The notes under the pieces were generated by a model. The model was not told where the DNA came from. It worked only from the letters and a program-made list of their open reading frames with translations, and ran no database searches. The position numbers and the translations under genes are program-made. Positions 5,814 to 7,747 of a DNA stretch of 7,747 bases are shown here, piece by piece (within the stretch, counting starts at the first letter, position 1; each line of letters starts with the position of its first letter). The DNA is from Alistipes sp. (GTDB taxonomy: Bacteria; Bacteroidota; Bacteroidia; Bacteroidales; Rikenellaceae), in contig JAIDKM010000195.1 of the NCBI GenBank assembly GCA_029051915.1, forward strand, positions 1 to 7,747, read 5' to 3'.

Positions 5814-6632
5814 TTATTCGTCGATCGTCTGTACCGCGCCGCCGCTCGACCGGCTGATCGTCGCGCGGCCGCCGCCGGCATAGCGGATCAGAGCTCCGCT
5901 CGTCGCTTCGGCATCCAGTGCCTCCGTGCAATGAATCTCGGCATTCGCACCGCTCGACGCTTCGATTCCGTAGTTTTTCACCACGAATTCCGTTCCCCGG
6001 AATTTGGAGGCCGAGCTCAGCGAGGCGTCGCAGTCGTCGGCCGCGCCGGTCAGTTCGATTTGGGCCGCGCTGCTCGCATCGACCGCACATTCGCGGGCCG
6101 TTACGTCGGCTTTGATATTCGCGGCGCTCGACGCCGAGATGTCGCACGCGGTCGACGATACCCGGGCTCGAATGGTCGCGGCGCTCGACGCTTCCAGCTT
6201 CACCTCACGGCCGACCAGGGGTTCTTCGCAGCAGATTCTCGCCGCACTGCTGGCTTCCAGGGCCCGGAGTTTTTCGTTGTAGGGCACCGTTACCGCAATC
6301 TTGCTGTTCGAAAGTTTCCGCACCGACTTGTCCACTCCTATATAAAGCGTGCCTTTCTTCACTCGAACGATCACTTTGTCCAGCAGGTTGTCGTCCGCTT
6401 CGATCCGGACGGCCTTGTCCGACGACCGCACGATGTTCACCTTCACGGCGCGCGACACGTCCACCGCTTCGAATGCCGATACCGGCTGCGTGCGGGAGAC
6501 TATCTTGCCGCTGCCCGTCAGGCGGGTCGCAGCGAAAAGGGTGTGGGCGCTCAGTCCCAGCAGCGAGCCTATCAGGGCAGCCAGGAGCCCCAGCCCCGCA
6601 AGAAACAGAAAGATCTTTTTCATGATTGTCAT
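5814..6632 (-). CDS. Exported DUF2807 (Toast-rack/adhesin-head-like) beta-solenoid protein
   Basis: This protein of 272 residues starts with a hydrophobic segment (about residues 4-28 after MKK) that acts as a signal peptide or membrane anchor. Residues 50-120 look like the first DUF2807 strands, for example FEAVDVSRAVKVNIVRS and KVIVRVKKGTLYIGVDKS. From residue 127 an (A/L)(S/T)S(A/G)-type motif recurs at 127, 148, 167, 186, 205, 225, 243 and about 262, spacing 18-21, which indicates a right-handed beta-solenoid of about eight rungs. No lipobox cysteine is seen. DUF2807 is a family of unknown biochemical function found with PspC and PadR genes in Bacteroidetes. It lies 17 bases after padR. 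The ATG at 6632 follows a run of A, but the ATG at 6623 (MKKIFLF) is equally plausible and would remove three residues. Binding envelope components is an inference. Confidence 0.88.
   Translation of the reverse strand: MTIMKKIFLFLAGLGLLAALIGSLLGLSAHTLFAATRLTGSGKIVSRTQPVSAFEAVDVSRAVKVNIVRSSDKAVRIEADDNLLDKVIVRVKKGTLYIGVDKSVRKLSNSKIAVTVPYNEKLRALEASSAARICCEEPLVGREVKLEASSAATIRARVSSTACDISASSAANIKADVTARECAVDASSAAQIELTGAADDCDASLSSASKFRGTEFVVKNYGIEASSGANAEIHCTEALDAEATSGALIRYAGGGRATISRSSGGAVQTIDE
5835..6254 (-). repeat. Eight ~19-residue solenoid repeats within the DUF2807 gene
   Basis: The encoded ASSAA-like motif recurs about every 57 bases. The underlying DNA is also partly repeated: GCGGCGCTCGACGC occurs around 6121-6133 and again around 6179-6191, with related CGCTCGACGCTTC near 5953. 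This suggests growth of the gene by internal duplication of rungs. Confidence 0.75.
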
Positions 6633-6649
6633 TTTTTTCAGGGTTTGTC

Positions 6650-6985
6650 TTACTCGGTTTTGCCGTGGCGGATGGTGCGGATCTGACCCACCAGTTCGTC
6701 CCAGGCGTCATCCAGCGTCGCAAGATACTGGCGGCCCTTTTCGGTCAGGGTGTAGTATTTGCGGGGGGGGCCTTGCGGCGACTCTTCCCAGCGGTAGGTC
6801 AGCAGTCCGGCGTTCTTCTGCCGGGTCAGAATGGGGTACAGCGTTCCTTCAACGACGATCATCTCGGCCGACTTGAGTTCGGCAATGATCTTCGGCGCAT
6901 AGGAGTCTTCCCGCGACAGGATCGCAAGAATGCAGTACTCCAGAATTCCTTTGCGCATCTGCGCTTTTACGTTGTCTTCAGCCAT
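6650..6985 (-). CDS. PadR-family winged-helix transcriptional regulator
   Basis: This is a compact 111-residue DNA-binding protein of the small PadR subfamily, which usually acts as a dimeric repressor of its own operon and neighbouring membrane-protein genes. The winged helix covers about residues 10-90. Visible hallmarks are KGILEYCILAILSREDSYAP (12-31), the recognition-helix region VVEGTLYPILTRQKNAGLL (44-62), and the wing GPPRKYYTLTEKGRQYL (72-88). A short C-terminal helix (90-105) should provide dimerisation. It sits between the mini-PspC gene (12 bases upstream) and the DUF2807 gene (17 bases downstream), so it probably controls this cluster. No operator can be pointed to, because the promoter is outside the window. 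An unusual run of eight C on the coding strand (6770-6763) encodes the G-P-P-R of the wing and is a potential slippage site. The ligand is unknown. Confidence 0.92.
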   Translation of the reverse strand: MAEDNVKAQMRKGILEYCILAILSREDSYAPKIIAELKSAEMIVVEGTLYPILTRQKNAGLLTYRWEESPQGPPRKYYTLTEKGRQYLATLDDAWDELVGQIRTIRHGKTE

Positions 6986-6997
6986 AAATCGGTGCTT

Positions 6998-7192
6998 TTA
7001 TTGTTTCGGGGCTTTGGGCACCAGGATCCAGAGGATGATGTATACCCAGAGCGAGAGGCCTCCGAGGAGGATCAGGATGGCCGTAGCGATTCGCAGCAGC
7101 GACGCATCGAGTCCGAAGTATTCGGCCAGTCCGCCGCAGACGCCGGCCACGATGCTGTCGCGCGTTCGATAGAGTCGTTTGTTCGTTGTCAT
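6998..7192 (-). CDS. Stand-alone mini PspC-domain membrane protein
   Basis: This 64-residue protein is almost only a PspC domain. It has a basic start (NKRLYRTRDS), the signature AGVCGGLAEYFGLDASLLR (16-34), and one long hydrophobic segment (about 35-60) ending LWVYIILWILVPKAP. PspC domains are inner-membrane modules of the phage-shock-type envelope stress response; in E. coli, PspC relays membrane damage to PspA. No PspA homologue is in this window. It shares the 13-residue run GGLSLWVYIILWI with the neighbouring 170-residue protein, and the DNA of the two genes is similar there, so they look like tandem duplicates. It is 4 bases downstream of that gene and 12 bases upstream of padR. The length is normal for single-domain members of the family. 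Confidence 0.9.
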   Translation of the reverse strand: MTTNKRLYRTRDSIVAGVCGGLAEYFGLDASLLRIATAILILLGGLSLWVYIILWILVPKAPKQ

Positions 7193-7310
7193 GGTTTTAT
7201 CTGTTTTTGTCGTCGGCCGTCTTCGTCGGGGCCGGAGCTTCCGGGATGACGATCCATAATATAATGTATACCCACAGCGAAAGACCTCCGAAAAGGATCA
7301 GCAGCAGCGT
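7030..7310 (-). repeat. Diverged tandem duplication between the two small PspC genes
   Basis: The 60-base segments 7025-7084 (mini PspC) and 7251-7310 (170-residue PspC) align without gaps at 46 of 60 positions by hand count, 226 bases apart. They encode the membrane helix and its C-terminal end. This supports an origin of one PspC gene from the other by local duplication. Confidence 0.6.
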
Positions 7311-7709
7311 CAGCAGACGAACCAGCGTCGGATCCGCACCGAAAAAGTCGGCCAGACCGCTGCAGACGCCCGCAATCGAGCGATCCGTGCGCGGGCGGCG
7401 CAGGGGCTTCCACTGCCCCGCCGCTCCCGGCTTTGCGGCTTCGGCGTCGCGTTGTTCTCCGAAATCCGAGGGGGATCCCATGCGTTCCGTCGCTTCGCGC
7501 ACCATCTCCAGCGTTACCACTTGCATCGGCGAGGCGATCCGCTCGCGGAATATCTCCGCAAAATGGCGTTCGATGTCGTCGAGGGTCTCGGTATCGTTCT
7601 GCGGCAGGCGGCTGCGCAGGTCGTCCAGATAGTTTTTCAGCGCTTCGTAGGCGTCGCAGTCCAGGACGAACGCCACGGAGCCTACATTCGCATAGATCGT
7701 CTCTTTCAT
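7197..7709 (-). CDS. HAAS-like/PspC two-domain membrane protein
   Basis: This 170-residue protein has two parts. Residues 1-86 form an acidic helical domain with VAFVLDCDAYEALKNYL (12-28), DIERHFAEIFRER (45-57) and MGSPSDF (77-83). That pattern is shared with the 434-residue protein and resembles HAAS-type signalling domains found beside PadR genes in Firmicutes. After a linker (about 87-105), a PspC domain follows (about 106-158) with IAGVCSGLADFFGADPTLVR and a hydrophobic segment ending LWVYIILWIVIPEAP, then a short polar tail. It probably lies in the inner membrane with the helical domain in the cytoplasm (inference). It is the first complete gene of the cluster seen here. An in-frame TAA at 7724-7722 just upstream could end another gene with a 12-base gap, so the cluster may extend beyond the window. 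Confidence 0.88.
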   Translation of the reverse strand: MKETIYANVGSVAFVLDCDAYEALKNYLDDLRSRLPQNDTETLDDIERHFAEIFRERIASPMQVVTLEMVREATERMGSPSDFGEQRDAEAAKPGAAGQWKPLRRPRTDRSIAGVCSGLADFFGADPTLVRLLTLLLILFGGLSLWVYIILWIVIPEAPAPTKTADDKNR

Positions 7710-7747
7710 ATTCCGACGGGGTTACAGGGGTCTTCGCGTAGGTTTCG

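Noticed and set aside
4491..6686. A 731-codon open frame on the plus strand.
   Set aside because: It is antisense to the large PspC and DUF2807 genes. Its product is Arg/His/Gln-rich with no recognisable domain, typical of the shadow frame of GC-rich coding DNA.
7710..7747. Possible end of another gene upstream of the 170-residue PspC gene (…KPTRRPL then TAA at 7724-7722, minus strand).
   Set aside because: Only a few codons are inside the window, and other frames are also open, so it cannot be supported as a feature. It only hints that the cluster continues.

Overview
The window looks like chromosomal DNA from a GC-rich member of the Bacteroidales, most likely Alistipes or a close relative. 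This rests on three things: promoter elements of the Bacteroidetes type (TAnnTTTG, once with an ideal TTTG 19 bases upstream), A-rich translation starts without clear Shine-Dalgarno sequences, and protein sequences (RF1, PfkA, adenosine-kinase-like PfkB, PadR/PspC cluster) that read like Bacteroidales versions at higher GC. The genus is an inference. No rRNA, tRNA, insertion sequence, prophage gene or CRISPR array is visible.

Layout. (1) 1-954, minus: prfA (release factor 1), running off the left edge and lacking about 40 C-terminal residues. (2) 1015-1905, plus: a family 2 glycosyltransferase, divergent from prfA; the two promoter-like elements are packed into about 30 bases. (3) 1986-4009, minus: a two-gene unit, pfkA (ATP-dependent 6-phosphofructokinase) then a PfkB-family, adenosine-kinase-like sugar/nucleoside kinase. 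It has a consensus promoter at 4090-4120 and an intrinsic terminator at 1928-1960. (4) 4285-7709, minus: a compact five-gene cluster with gaps of 4, 12, 17 and 21 bases, ending at a terminator at 4285-4324. In order of transcription it encodes a 170-residue protein with an N-terminal helical domain plus a PspC domain, a 64-residue stand-alone PspC protein, a PadR-family repressor, an exported DUF2807 (Toast-rack-like) beta-solenoid protein, and a 434-residue multi-membrane-pass PspC protein with the same N-terminal domain. The start of this cluster probably lies beyond the right edge.

How the genes work together. prfA, pfkA and the kinase are housekeeping genes. The cluster looks like an envelope-sensing or envelope-maintenance module: PspC proteins sit in the inner membrane, the DUF2807 protein acts outside it, and PadR is the likely transcriptional switch. 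It resembles the Firmicutes arrangement PadR - HAAS domain - DUF4097, but here the HAAS-like helical domain appears fused in front of PspC, and PspC occurs three times. This is the most interesting part of the window. Specific oddities in it are a C8 homopolymer inside padR, a stacked-cysteine register in the DUF2807 solenoid, a recent-looking tandem PspC duplication, and a tiny ATGA-coupled reading frame at the 3' end.
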